From Symsagittifera roscoffensis (Eukaryota; Xenacoelomorpha; Acoela; Convolutidae), in assembly GCF_963678635.1 (NCBI RefSeq), contig NC_087064.1, positions 30,657,740 to 30,721,739 of the forward strand: 64,000 nt of DNA, given 5' to 3'. Positions within the stretch are counted from its first letter, which is position 1. Each line of letters opens with the position of its first letter. Position numbers and translations under genes: made by a program. The notes beneath the pieces are model-generated. The model was not told where the DNA came from, made no database searches, and saw only the letters and a program-made list of their open reading frames with translations. Positions 1 through 10,670 of this stretch are shown here, piece by piece.

Positions 1-499
1 ATATCGCCCCCAAGATATTTCTCGAATCAAAATATTTAGTTTTTTACATAAGAAAAACAAACTATTAGCATTTTTGGGCTGGCCTTACTACATTTTAGAA
101 AAACTCACAAGCCTATATCCTATGTTCAACTTTATACTTTATAAGATTTTTGTTTTCTTTCCTTAATGGAATAAATAACACATGTGGAATTCATACGCAA
201 GTAAACAGACAAGCAAGCGTAGGTCGAATAAAATTTGCACAATTTTTTGGAAGATTTTTGTCCTCAATAAAAAATACTACTAGACACACAAGTTTATGAA
301 TGCAACAAAAACTATCTATAAGACGCACAAGTTATTGAATGCAACAAAATTCTATCGACACAAAAGTATCGACACACTATCCACACACAGTTAAAGGAGA
401 ACGCTTTAATAAACATCACGTTTTCACCAAAATAATAAAAGACACCAAAGCGCAATCTCTCATATTGCTTAGCAACCGCAAAATTTAAATGAAACATAC
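1..499. other. AT-rich flank, nothing assigned
   Basis: I see no gene, RNA or clear repeat here. The short minus-strand frame at 312-497 has no recognisable domain and is not supported as a gene. Confidence 0.3.
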
Positions 500-2240
500 G
501 AACAAACTATAGAAAAACCTCACACAGTGAGTTTTTGTTCTCTTAACGACAATGGTTTTTTTAGCCCGCAATGAGCCGTAAACTCGAATCCCTACATCGC
601 TCTCTTTCCTATCGTTCTAATCTACAGCGTCGAAATCATACCGTCTGTACTTCTGGCCTCATCTCCTGTCCTTTGCCGGTACATTTTTCCGCTTTCCCCT
701 TACTCACCCCACATGCATTCTGGCGATTCTATCCAATTAGTTTTTAATGCATAAGATTTTGTAAATAACTCAGCCATCGACACTCCTGATGAAGTTGTTG
801 ACTCTGTACTGAGTCTCAATTTTAACTTTTCTCAACCACCCTTTCACCAGTTCCCATAGTTACCCTATCATCAACATCAGGTTCCATTTATACCGACGCT
901 ACCGCAACTTTCTCTCCCTTTTCCAGCACTTTTCCCGATACCTCAAGCCCGATGACAGATGACCAATTAGAGCAAGATTTAGATGATTTCATTCACTATC
1001 AATAACAAATGCTTCATGCTAATCAAGACTTACCATCCACCAATTAACCCATCCATAACACCCCCGCTCGTGCACAACACATACTCATGAGAAAGAAGAA
1101 CCCAGCCAACTCACCCAGATATTTAGTCAATTGACTTTCACCATCACGACTTCTTAGCGCAAGCCATCTTAGACACACTAGCACCCACGAATTCCTACTT
1201 ATCAACGTTCCATACTTTCCCCAATATTGTTAAACTAATAACGAACCCAAAAGTCAACGCAACTCCTACGTTGACGATCACTCATTAATCCCTACCCTTC
1301 CTTTGTTTTGATACTACAATTTCGCTAACGCGCTACATATAAAACTCCTCAAAAACGAATACGAGGAATTATACGTCACAGCACTTATAAACGCTATTCA
1401 GCTCAAAGTTTTCACTTATGTTGTTGGGTTGTCGCATGTTCTCAGTCGATTCATCGCATAAAAGTCTTACCAAAAACCCATCGCAAACTATGACTACACT
1501 GTTATATGTTACATGGAAGACTCCCCGTATGACACTGACTCTGCAAAAAAATCCAACTGACCCTCAGATTAACAGAAAATTTTTCATCAAAACTGACTAT
1601 ATTTCGTTTTACGCAGCACTAACAAAATGTTTGAACACGTCATTGAGCATGCGCTTAAGAATATCAAGGCGTAAGAATCTTACTTTAATCGTTCTGTTAG
1701 TTTTCAACTAGCCCTCACTTTACTCACTCAAAAAAAAACCGACATAAATTGATCCCACGAAATCATGCCAAAAACAAAATAACTCACACGCAGACTGATT
1801 ATCATTGCATCCAAAGACACTTTCTCCAAACTTCATCCTCACCAAACCCACATCATCGATATATGTTTGATAACTCTGAATACATATCAGCCCACTTCTT
1901 ATAAGTATTAACCTACACGGCATCATTCAAAACTACGATCCCGTACGCTGAATGTACATATTTTGCAACCTCACGACGCGATCCTCGTTGAAGAATCCCT
2001 GCCCATTATCATCCCCTATGAATATATGCAGCCTGTAGAAATACCACTATTAGAAAATAGCCACGGCACCTACTTTACTCACAACTTTCACAATCTCATC
2101 CAAAACACTCAACACAAAATCTCAGTGACAGCAGAACATATCGAAATCATCAAGGCTCTTGAGCTTCTTTGGCCACTCTTACGCACTCTAAGTGTAGCTA
2201 AGCTTATAACGCAATCACTAACTATAGAAACATAGAAACT
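500..2240 (+). repeat. degraded coding-like sequence, possible old retroelement
   Basis: The plus strand is rich in A and C and poor in G, with long stretches of Thr/Pro/Asn-like codons broken by many stops. This is the same strand bias as the Gypsy gag-pol genes further along. A 90-codon frame at 1963-2235 is the longest uninterrupted piece near its 3' end, but I do not recognise its product. Because the next 500 bp (2460-2960) do resemble the 3' region of the Gypsy family, this stretch may be the decayed body of the same or a related element. That is inference: no RT, integrase or zinc-knuckle motif is visible. Confidence 0.3.
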
Positions 2241-2459
2241 AATTTTTTCGTTGACACCACTTCTAGGTAAATGACTTTTTATAATCTACAAGTTAATTCT
2301 GAATATTAACCAACCTTTTTTCATGTGTATAGGTTGCCACTTTTCTTTTAGATTTAACCATTATTTTTAAACTCTAAGAAAACAAAAAAATGAAACATCT
2401 TCATATATTTTTCAATCAATCTTGATACTGATCGCAGTAGATTCTAATTGTCAAATCAA

Positions 2460-2960
2460 GTTTATACGAAGTGCAGTAAATTAATAATTTTTTTTATGCA
2501 GTAAAAATGTCATAAAAAGTAATAAATTGGTAAATAAAAAGAAAATGAAGATGCGACTAAACTTTTTATCCTATTTATGTGTGCTTTTTATGTAAGCTCT
2601 CTAACTTGCCCTTTAACTCGCCCGCTTTTGTAAAGTTCTATTTAGCACTTGAGCAAAAATAACATGACAGCAACAGCGAAAAATTGAATTTCAAATTTGT
2701 CAACTAACTGATAACCTTTTTAACTAGCTTTCTCGCGTTTCAAATTTTTTTTTGGTTGGAATAAGGAATTAGGCTTATATAACCAACGCGGCTTACTAAC
2801 GCCACCGCACTAAAAACATGTGCAGGAAAGTCCCACTATACATAAACCAGATTGAAACTGGATAAAATGTTCCTTTGAAACTCAAAACAGTTTTTTAGAC
2901 CACATGAAACCTAAATAAATTCCAAGTGAGCACTTATCAAAGCCAATTGCTTTTGTACTT
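2460..2960 (+). repeat. diverged relative of the Gypsy-family 3' region
   Basis: This stretch matches, in the same order, the sequence at about 20520-21060 downstream of the Gypsy gag-pol gene. It carries one GCAGTAAAT (2473-2481) and a one-base variant (2498-2506). It then has the phrase AACCAACGCGGCTTACTAA near 2781, and finally GAAACTGGATAAAATGTTCC near 2853. The gaps between these blocks have diverged strongly, so it is an old copy or comes from a sister family. No LTR edge is visible here. Confidence 0.6.
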
Positions 2961-3185
2961 AATTGGGCGTTTATACCCTGAGAGTTTTTGCTTTCAGTGT
3001 GTAATTTTTAGATGTCCGTGTTTGGTTTTCAAATTTTTCGTGTTTTTTTTTCGTTTTCGGTGAATGAAGCGGTAAATTTTTACGCTGATTAGAATTGTCA
3101 CGTGTCGTTAATGGCAACGTGCACCCAAACTCTGGAGTGATCCAAGGTTAGCTGCTTGTTTAATGTTGATTTTTGTAAAAAGAAC

Positions 3186-3841
3186 ATGAACAAAAAGATT
3201 TCTTACATCATTATTCCAACTATTTTCTTCTTCGCCATCTTTAAGGAATCCATTACCACACTGAAATTATTTGAAAATTCTAACTCGAAAGACCACCAGA
3301 GTGCTCGTTTTTATTCCGAAAGGTTTTCACTTACGGAACAATTACATCCTCTCACGGAAATTTTAGTTATTTCTGAAGCTAGATCTGGATCATCGATGCT
3401 TGCAGAACTTTTATGTAATTTAGAGACTCCTGGTAAATGTTTCCACAGTTTCGAGCCACTTTGGTCAATTGTGGCATCGCCTTTTACGCGTTTAACTAAA
3501 TTCGAGTTACCAAGTTCTGATTTCGCAGAGCTGATTCTGAATGAAACTTTCAATTGCAACTTCAACGGAATGATAAAACCATTTTTCGAGATGTGGCCCC
3601 ACCAAAAGAAGGTCTTCGATCTTTTTGCACCCCAAAATGTGACTCTGCAGAATCTTTTCAGCAATGATTCGATATCAGCTACAACAGAAGTGTGCAAAAA
3701 GTCAATTTTAAAAGTAGTGAAAATTATTCGGCTGCGTTGTTTCGAAGACAGTGTAGAAATTTTGGAAAGCTTGCTAAAAAGTCGGCCAAATTTGGCGGTC
3801 ATTGCAATTATACGAGATCCCAGAGCTGTGTTCAGTAGTAG
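3186..3841 (+). other. sulfotransferase exon 1
   Basis: Encodes the membrane anchor, stem, 5'-PSB loop and 3'-PB motif. The reading frame continues a few codons past 3841, but the exon must end at the donor AG|GTATGT, where GT is 3842-3843. This leaves two bases of an Arg codon, which exon 2 completes. Confidence 0.85.
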
Positions 3842-6800
3842 GTATGTGTGTTATTTTCAATAAATTTTTGAAAATTGAATTCTTTATCAAGGACGCCGTC
3901 TCATATTTTCGCATTTTCTTCAGAAAAGTTTGTGCATGATTTTTTGCCTCTTTTCCAGTTTCCCACCCTTTCTTAAAACTGCAAAATAAAGTTATTTAAA
4001 AACTATTCATATGCCAATTAGCATGAAAGAAACGTTTCAAAAATCTGTTCACCTCTTCACGCCGACACGTTTAATTTTTGGCTAGAATGTCAAAAATCAT
4101 TTCAAATATAGGCTTTTAAAAAGACATTTTCAAAAAAATCAAAAGGGGTACTGGAAAAGAGCTAAATTTTCAACTTAAAATAAAACAGATAGTACTCCAA
4201 GTGAAGATTAACTATCTTCAGGGGCGGATCTACGATTGTCTCAAGGTGTGGCGAATTTTCAAAAAACTTTCGAAAATTTTGTCGATCTTTTTTTTTAAAG
4301 TCAACTAAATTGATTTTCGGAGCTCTCCCAAAACACTAAAAAGACCTGTTTTTGGTAAAATTTGCTGAACCGCGGACAAAATATTGAAAAAGCAGACCAA
4401 AAAAAGCGTTTTTATGCATTTTTTGGAAAATTTCGACCAAAAATCGCGGTTTTTTCGGCGCGCGCTCCTTCAAAATTAGTATATATTGGCGCCGAAGGCG
4501 CCCTTAGAAAATGCTTAGGGTCCGTCACCAAATATGGATATCTCAAAATAGTACAAAAGTGGGACCCTTTGGGTCGGCAAGGGGTCGAAACCCTGAGGAA
4601 GAAGCGTCCGCTTTTTCTGGCTCCTTTCCACTCACTTCTCCCCCTCTTTCGTAATTTTTAAAAAAATTTTAGTTGTTTTACGTGTCATTATGGCTAAACG
4701 CGTAATGTTACGATGTATGGTATGATGAAAAATGTATTCACAATTGATCATATGTTCAACTTGCCAAGTTTCATTGCATTGTGGCAACTTTAAAGCAGTT
4801 GATAAAAACCTAAATTAAAAGGAGGAGGGGTGGAAAAGAGTCAATTTTGTTATCTGAAGGGTAAACGTTTTCAAAAAATAAAAAAAGGCTCTGCAGATTT
4901 TTCAAGATCAATTGTTACTAAATTTTACATTGTTCTCAAGTGTTTATTTGGCTTGACAATATGTTGTAACACATCATAAACCTTCATTTTGTTTTCTGTG
5001 AAAATCAATTTTTAAATAACTTTTTTTTGGGTGTACGAGGGGAAAATAATTTGTAATTAGAACAAAAATTGATATTGAAAGATGCTGAAAAAAGCTGAAA
5101 GCTAAAGATTTGGTGCGAAAGAGAGTGTATAATCATAGTATAGTGTTCACGCTTCGTAACAAATTAGGACTTCTGGAGATCTTTTGAGCGCAGAATCAAT
5201 TTCTACAATAAAATAACAACCTTCCTTTGGATGACCAGTAAGTTTTACAAGATTGAATATGAAATTGAATGTTTAGATAAGCCTGAATTTTTGTGGTAAT
5301 TAGTGAATTATTGTATCAAAAGGAATACACAGCTAATTTATTGACCTTTTAGGTTGAAAACGAAAAGAATGGCACACAAATCATACGACGAATGCTGCAT
5401 AAACACTTTCAAGACTTCGATTTCAGGTAAGCATAAGTTGATTCAAAATTATTGTCTGACTTTCTTAACCATTAAAATATTCAGTCAAAAATCTCAAAAA
5501 ATTACCTTTGGCTGAACATAAAAATCTAATCTAAGAGTGTCGAGAAAATTAAGATGGTAATATGCTGATAGATCAGGAAAAAACATGAAATAGCTAGAAC
5601 TAAAGGTGGTGAAAAAAATTTTAAGCCAATCACATCCTCCTGGGGTGAAAAAATGTTCAGGTGAAGTGTGGGCGCATGGCACAGAAGTTGTTTGGCTATT
5701 TTTAAACGCCTCAAAGATTAGACACTAAACATACAGAAACTGTCGATGTGCTTGATGACAAACAGAATGCAGACAATCGTTTTCGAACTGGCAATTAAAA
5801 ACATATTTTCGATTCGTAAAATATATTTTGAAACTCGTATTACCCAGATACGATACCACCACCAGTTTAATACGAAGCCGAAAAAATGCAGCAACAAAAT
5901 CGCAAAAACAACTGTTGAAAGGAAACGATAGCTGCAATCAAGTTTTCAAATTTTCTGTAATGTTCTGAATTTTCCGACTGCCCTTTCATTCCGACTGCCA
6001 ATATATTTGATAAGTAAGTTGAAATAATTGAGACCAATTAAAGGGCGATCGGAAAATTCAGAATAAGATGTCCTAGTTATATCGGTTTGCTTTTGTTCCG
6101 AAAATCAAATGGCTTTGGTTTTTTCTTGAGTGTGGTCCGTGTCGTTTTTTTTCTCAGAAAATTTTCCAGTATATTTTTTGACGCAATCTTTATACCGCTG
6201 GAAATAAAACAATGCCTTGAGCTTGAATCTGAAAATGTTTTTTTTTAAACCTGTAAATCCGTAATCTTTATTTTTTGTTAAGTTATTGGGGTTTGAAAGT
6301 TGTTATTTGTCAAGTAAGAAAAGCTATTGCCCGACAACTTTCGTAATATAAATGCATAGGCGGCATTTTAATCCGGCTCAGTAAAAGTTCAAATTGAATT
6401 GAGGCAAGCATTTTAGTATTTAAATTCATATTGGACCCTAATTATGTCACTTTAAAATTTAGATAACGTGATGGGTAAAATATAGAAAAAAAGGTTTTCA
6501 TGTTTTTAAAGTTGCATCATTCTTTAAATTTGTCAAAAATAATATATCAAAGAAAACAACAGTTTCATAGAAATTAAAGAGCAGTCGGATGAAAGATGGT
6601 TTTGCATTGAAACCGAAGCAGTTTTGTAGTTCGGACTTTCGAAGAAACATAGTAATATATATGCTTGGGGTTGTTTTTTATATATTCAGACTACTTTTAC
6701 AAATAATTTTGACTGCGCATTAACCATGACAAAAATCCGCACTCATAATCGTTCCAAATTGAAACAAGACTGCTCGTATCAAGGCGAAGCCCTGAGGGGT

Positions 6801-8253
6801 CCAATCGCATTTTAAAGTCTATGAAGCAGTAATAATATAAAAAAATTTAATTTAATTTGAAAATTTTTTAAAAAACTTGTGAAAAGTTTAAGCTTTTTAA
6901 TGAAAATCATCCCCCCCCACGCCATATAAAGTACAAATTTTATAGATTTCGCTCCTAGTAACAAGGCAAATAAGCTTCCTTCTACAAATTTGAAACGATT
7001 TCTAGGACGGATTAAATCTTGCTTACGCGTTAATAGAGCGAAATGTATCGCACGTTAATTGTGTCAAATTGGCCAAAATAAACCCCCATAGCTGTACAAA
7101 AAATGATCACAGGTGAAATATTTTTTCAAACTCAAGCTTATGACAACAATAGATTTCGAATGATATTAAAAATTTCCGTTAAAAATAACAAGTTAAAAAG
7201 TCGAAATTTGTCTGAAGAAAAAACCCACCCGAGAACAAATATTCCGTATTTTCGTTCCGAAAGTCGGAAGAATCAGGCGAACTAACTGATCATAATACTT
7301 CGACCAAATTAAGCACTTATATCGGGAGAACAACGTTTATAGTTAAGCAAAAACAATTCGAGACCAGTTCAGGGCAGCCGGAACCTTCATAATTTTGCGC
7401 TGATACGCGCAGTCTTGTTGTTTTGACTTTGGAAGAATGTGACAGATTATTTTAGCTCGGTTTTTTTTCTCTAGAAAGTTTTCGAGTTTTTTGACTAGCT
7501 GCTGTTGACGGAATTTATTATATCATTCGATTTTTTTTGTTATTTGAGCTCAAATTTAAAATATTTTTCACCTTTGATATTTTTGCTTACGGGCTTTCTA
7601 AGATTGCCAATTTGGGACTATAAATGCGCGATATGTTTGCGCTATTTTCGCGAAGCGAGACGTACTCCGTCCTAAAAAAAACTTGGTTGAGGTGAGCTAG
7701 TTGTCACAATTGCTACGTTACTAGGAGCAAAAGCATAATTTCGTGCTGTATATGGCGGGTTGATCTAAAAAACAGAATATCAAAAACTTTTTCTGTTTTT
7801 TGATCAGTTTTTTTTGAAGCGAACACTGCTCCATAGGCTTTAAAAGGCAGTCTGAACATTAAGGGTTTTTCTGTTAACTACGGAGTTAAGAGCGTTATAA
7901 CTTTTTTCTGCGCACTGAATGCAGAAGTTGTTGTTTCAGTCGAACGAATTCGGTCAAAAGGATATTTAAGTCGAGTTCATCTTTTAAAATATGAACAGCT
8001 GGCTTTGAGGCCAATTGAAACAGTTCAAGAGATGTCACACTTTCTGCGCCTTGGAGATATTAGCTCCCATACAAGAGATTGGATTGAACAAAACCTGATG
8101 AGCAAGAATCCCGTGAAAACAAATAGTGGCTACTTGACAAAAAATAAAAACGCAGTTGATCACATCCAAACTTGGAACCCAGAAGAGTTCAACAACAAAT
8201 CCATTATTTGCTGGCATGTGTTGAAACATTTGCAATACAACACAATTTATTAA
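3186..8253 (+). CDS. carbohydrate sulfotransferase, three exons
   Basis: Predicted Golgi type II membrane enzyme that transfers sulfate from PAPS to a sugar chain (CHST family). Exons are 3186-3841, 5353-5426 and 7940-8253, giving 347 residues, a usual length. The start is the second Met, directly before a basic-then-hydrophobic anchor (KKISYIIIPTIFFFAIF); a Met ten codons earlier at 3156 is possible. The 5'-phosphosulfate loop SEARSGSSM lies near residues 63-71 and the 3'-phosphate motif RDPRAVFSS at 210-218. NET, NVT and NDS sequons fit a lumenal domain. Exon 3 supplies KYEQLALRPIETVQ, the family's conserved YE-LA-P block, and a C-terminal domain with Trp and Cys. Phases match exactly (2, then a 74-nt exon, then 1), and spacing from the exon 2 Cys pair to the YE block equals the family norm. 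The sugar substrate cannot be inferred. The family assignment is firm; the exon joins are strong inference. Confidence 0.87.
3842..5352 (+). other. sulfotransferase intron 1
   Basis: A GT-AG intron of 1511 bp. The acceptor is TTGACCTTTTAG at 5341-5352. It contains the hAT-like MITE fragment at 4219-4650. Outside that fragment it is AT-rich, and I see no other feature. Confidence 0.75.
4219..4650 (+). repeat. hAT-like MITE, 5'-complete copy
   Basis: Begins with CAGGGGCGGATC, a terminus typical of hAT-type non-autonomous elements. The body carries the phrases GGCGCGCGCTCC, ATTGGCGCC and GGGTCCGTCA, shared in order with 29401-29879 and 31878-32361. Those two copies lack this 5' end but have the matching 3' end TCCGCCCCTGA, the inverted form of the start. 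The 3' terminus of the present copy is missing or diverged. A 99-codon frame inside it is not considered a gene. Confidence 0.65.
5353..5426 (+). other. sulfotransferase exon 2 (74 nt)
   Basis: A mini-exon bounded by CCTTTTAG and CAG|GTAAGC. It encodes 24 full codons with SYDECC near the middle. Length 3n+2 is exactly what is needed to link exon 1 to exon 3. The decayed paralogue has a counterpart of the same 74-nt length with the same CC pair at 47033-47106, which independently supports this exon. Confidence 0.82.
6030..6370 (+). repeat. intron repeat, copy A (forward)
   Basis: Diverged copy of the sequence at 7345-7630. Shared landmarks in order are GAGACCA, a CGG-containing block, a run of T followed by CTC.GAAA.TTTTC, TTTTTTGAC and ATAAATGC. 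Identity by eye is modest, so the copies are old. Confidence 0.5.
6800..7290 (-). repeat. intron repeat, copy B (reversed)
   Basis: Reverse-complement relative of copy C. Paired landmarks are TTTTAAAG.CTATG.AGCAGT, CGCCATAT, GCTCCTAGTAAC, AGGACGGA and TCGAATGATAT, in mirrored order on the two sides of about 7320. Together B and C form an imperfect inverted repeat of about 1 kb. Confidence 0.6.
7345..7860 (+). repeat. intron repeat, copy C (forward)
   Basis: Partner of copy B and same-orientation relative of copy A. It ends about 80 bp before the exon 3 acceptor. Landmarks are those listed for copy B, in complementary form (GTTACTAGGAGC at 7722, TATGGCGG at 7750, CTGCTCCATAGGC at 7826). Confidence 0.6.
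7940..8253 (+). other. sulfotransferase exon 3 (terminal)
   Basis: Follows the acceptor TTGTTTCAG and ends at the TAA at 8251-8253. It encodes the KYEQLALRP block and the C-terminal domain with a single Trp/Cys-containing helix region ending in NTIY. Reading is open well upstream of any ATG, as expected for an internal-start exon. An AATAAA at 8488-8493 is a candidate poly(A) signal. Confidence 0.85.
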
Positions 8254-8265
8254 ACTCTTAAATGA

Positions 8266-9004
8266 ATTATAAGTTCAATTTCAAATCTAATAGCTGATAA
8301 TTTCATAGTGCTATCTTACAATACGGATCAGCTACTAAGACACTACGGCATTCAAATTGAAAAACAAAACTGATTACTGCAATAGTTTTTGGGCTGTGGA
8401 GGCGAAAAACTTAGAAAGAATACAGCATATTTTAAACTTTTCAATGTCAGATTAATGCATGCAGGGATGCGGAAAACGATTTACGAAAATAAATATGAAA
8501 AACTATTTATTTTTCTGTATTTTTTCAACAAAAAATTCTTTTTTTTAAACGATCGGAATATTTGATAATTTTTCTAGAGCCGCCTGTATACGAATCAAAT
8601 ATACAATTGTTCCGGTGTTCTATCCAATCACAAAATAGTCGAATTCGGTCCAAAGGATATTCAAGTCGAATTCATTATATTTTTATTAAACTTTGGATAA
8701 ATCAACTATAGCGGTTATTTACGGCTCTTGCCGAAGAAAAAAAAAACAATTTTGCTCTGGATAACGATAGGGGAATAAAGGAGGGACGAACCGTTTAAAA
8801 TAAAAAAACCTTCATGATAACACGTTCATGAAACGTCAACACTTTTTCAAAAAGTTATCAGAAAAAAAACAGCACATCTCATGTCAAGTCAACAATATCA
8901 AATTTCAAAACGAAATTGAAAATTTTCTGTACCAAATGTAAATAAATTCAATTTAAGAAAGGGAGAGCAAACGACAATCTTTAACAACAGAATTGAGAAC
9001 CTAA
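8266..9004 (+). repeat. tandem duplication unit 1, left part
   Basis: Near-identical to 31150-31877. Together with 29401-31148 it makes unit 1 of a head-to-tail duplication of about 2.5 kb; the Gypsy insertion separates the two parts. It contains no gene. It begins 13 bp after the sulfotransferase stop codon and ends in the target-site CTAA (9001-9004). Confidence 0.9.
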
Positions 9005-9414
9005 TGGAACCTGATCTAAACTACATTTTATGATTGGATAAATTAGATATTTTACCAATGTAAAGTATTTAATATTAACCAATCATGATCCATCTAACTA
9101 ACAACCCACTTATTTGTAAGTGCTGAAGTTACTTGTAATTTCAGCACCAGAGAGATTTGAATTTAACTTAGAAATTAGTTGGACTCTCCCGAGCACTTCA
9201 GCAGCCGCAATAAACCAGTATACCCTAGATCTATTGAGCCTAGCAGAGACTAGTTAAACAACCTGAGACTAGATAGTATAAGAGTAAGATTAGGATCGGT
9301 ATTAGACTAAGAAGTTGCACGAATCTATCCGGCCGAAAATAAGATAGCGTGACGAGCAGACGGTGTACCCTATCCGAAATTACTCTATGAGTTAACCAAC
9401 TCGGTCTTAACTCA
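9005..9414 (+). repeat. Gypsy-family 5' LTR
   Basis: 410 bp, starting TGGAACC and ending AACTCA. It reads identically to the LTR at 28987-29396, and differs at about four positions from 55235-55644. AATAAA at 9209-9214 is the likely poly(A) signal. It contains two mutually exclusive hairpins upstream of that signal. The minus-strand frame running through the LTR is a shadow. Confidence 0.93.
9120..9203 (+). promoter_or_regulatory. LTR alternative hairpins before poly(A) signal
   Basis: GTGCTGAA (9120-9127) pairs perfectly with TTCAGCAC (9140-9147). The overlapping TGCTGAAGT (9121-9129) can instead pair with ACTTCAGCA (9195-9203), six bases before AATAAA. The two structures exclude each other. 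The same sequences occur in the LTRs at 28987 and 55235. Confidence 0.5.
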
Positions 9415-9416
9415 TC

Positions 9417-9434
9417 TGGTGCGACCATAAGTCT
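9417..9434 (+). other. primer-binding site
   Basis: TGGTGCGACCATAAGTCT begins two bases after the LTR and starts with the TGG that pairs with tRNA CCA ends. It is identical in the second 5'-complete copy (55647-55664). I do not know which tRNA it matches. Confidence 0.7.
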
Positions 9435-9501
9435 CGAACAAGACCTTAATAGCTTAGAATTAACCAAAATAGATTAGAAATTAGACAAAAACATTTAAAA
9501 A

Positions 9502-9735
9502 ATGTTATACGACAATAATTTAATCGAAATGTCTCTACGACTCAATAGATCAGAGCCAATATTCCGAACCATAACAGAACTACCCGGAATTGGAAGAAGA
9601 CCTCGAACCAGAGACGACATACGACAAAGTAGAAACTTGCCATATAGCTATATGATAGTTAGGCAAAAACCAGAACAAACTTTTATATTTAGAATACTAC
9701 TGGCAATGAATTTAGATTTTCATTTGCAAACATAA
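9502..9735 (+). CDS. small leader ORF, 77 aa, unknown
   Basis: First ATG frame after the primer-binding site. The protein has an Arg-rich middle (GRRPRTRDD) and a hydrophobic patch (FIFRILLAM) near its end. I do not recognise it. Evidence for function is conservation: I find no base difference over its 234 bp against the copy at 55732-55965, while the following noncoding leader differs at roughly one percent of positions. A short frame can also be identical by chance at this divergence. Alternatives are a regulatory upstream ORF or part of a spliced leader. An acceptor-like TCATTTCAG lies just downstream near 9768. Confidence 0.4.
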   Translation: MLYDNNLIEMSLRLNRSEPIFRTITELPGIGRRPRTRDDIRQSRNLPYSYMIVRQKPEQTFIFRILLAMNLDFHLQT

Positions 9736-10670
9736 AACCTTGAAGTTAATCTTCAAAATCATTTCAGGCGCTAAACAAAATTATTAATATACAATAACGA
9801 TTGATAAAAAGATCTAAGATCGTTTTCCTAAAACTCTGCAGTAATATACAAAACATGTTTGAAGAATATTTATTGAAAAATAAAAAATAAAAATTAGTAG
9901 CATGACAATAAATGGTTAGTAATCATAAATCATCCTGTTGTTCCAGCTCCATCACCTAAAACATAACAGCAATCATAAACCCACTAATATCATCAAAACA
10001 CTAAATCTTTCCTTTACACACATTTAAAATTTTATTAAAACTTAAATTCACTTAATTTTAAAACCAGATCATCAAGGCTTATCCTTGGATCTTAAATCAT
10101 TTTCTACTTAATTAAATTTCAAATTTGATCATCAAGGCTTATCCTTGGATCAAACAGAACAACTTTGTTCTCCCCCACCCACTTAATTAGTGTCTAACGA
10201 CCTCAAACGTCGATTCACTACCCAACCCTTTCTAAAGACCCAAGACTAATAGAAATTTTTAAACAAAACTAATCATTCAAATTAGGATAAACAGTGAAGA
10301 ACTTCGGTTATTCATCCTTCACTTGACCCCCCCCCTCTTACCAGACCCAGGATAAATCTTAGACTTAGTAAGTTTAAAATAGTATCTAACGAACTACTCG
10401 CGTTCTAATTATACCTGAACCTTGTGGATCGATTTACTATTCTCCAACCCTTGAACACAATCACTACCCCTAAGTAAGATTAAGTAAGTTAACACCTTAA
10501 CTTATACTAGCCACGAGAAAGTAAAAAATCATTCTTCGGAATCGATATACTTTTCTCTCCAACCCTGAACAAATAGACCCAGGTTAAGCTAACCAAAAAA
10601 TCGTAAGAACTAACAGTTTAGGAAAATAGAAATCATTTAACAACCCTTTGCATCCGTCATTCTAAACCTT
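9736..10670 (+). promoter_or_regulatory. Gypsy leader with repeated hairpins
   Basis: Noncoding stretch between the two small ORFs. A direct repeat of about 60 bp carries the same 25-bp hairpin sequence at 10067-10091 and 10127-10151 (stem CAAGG/CCTTG, with GATC at both feet). A further stem AGTGAAG/CTTCACT spans 10293-10323. The phrase CGAT, then TTCACT/TACT, then CCAACCCT occurs three times (near 10212, 10429 and 10541). The region could serve packaging, dimerisation or internal initiation; this is inference. It is conserved in the copy at 55966-56898. Confidence 0.5.

Larger units (their letters stand above)
5427..7939 (+). other. sulfotransferase intron 2
   Basis: A GT-AG intron of 2513 bp running from GTAAGC to TTGTTTCAG. 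Roughly half of it consists of three diverged copies of one repeat (about 6030-6370, 6800-7290 reversed and 7345-7860). The small frames inside it have no recognisable products. Confidence 0.75.

Noticed and set aside
4362-4661. 99-codon ORF
   Set aside because: Lies inside the MITE fragment and has no counterpart frame in the other MITE copies.
7840-7939. Longer exon 3 starting near 7850, since the frame is open upstream
   Set aside because: The clear acceptor at 7939 gives the right phase with exon 2 and family-typical spacing; the upstream part belongs to the intron repeat.
10067-10151. CRISPR-like direct repeats
   Set aside because: Only two copies, in a eukaryotic retroelement leader, with hairpin character explained as a local 60-bp duplication.
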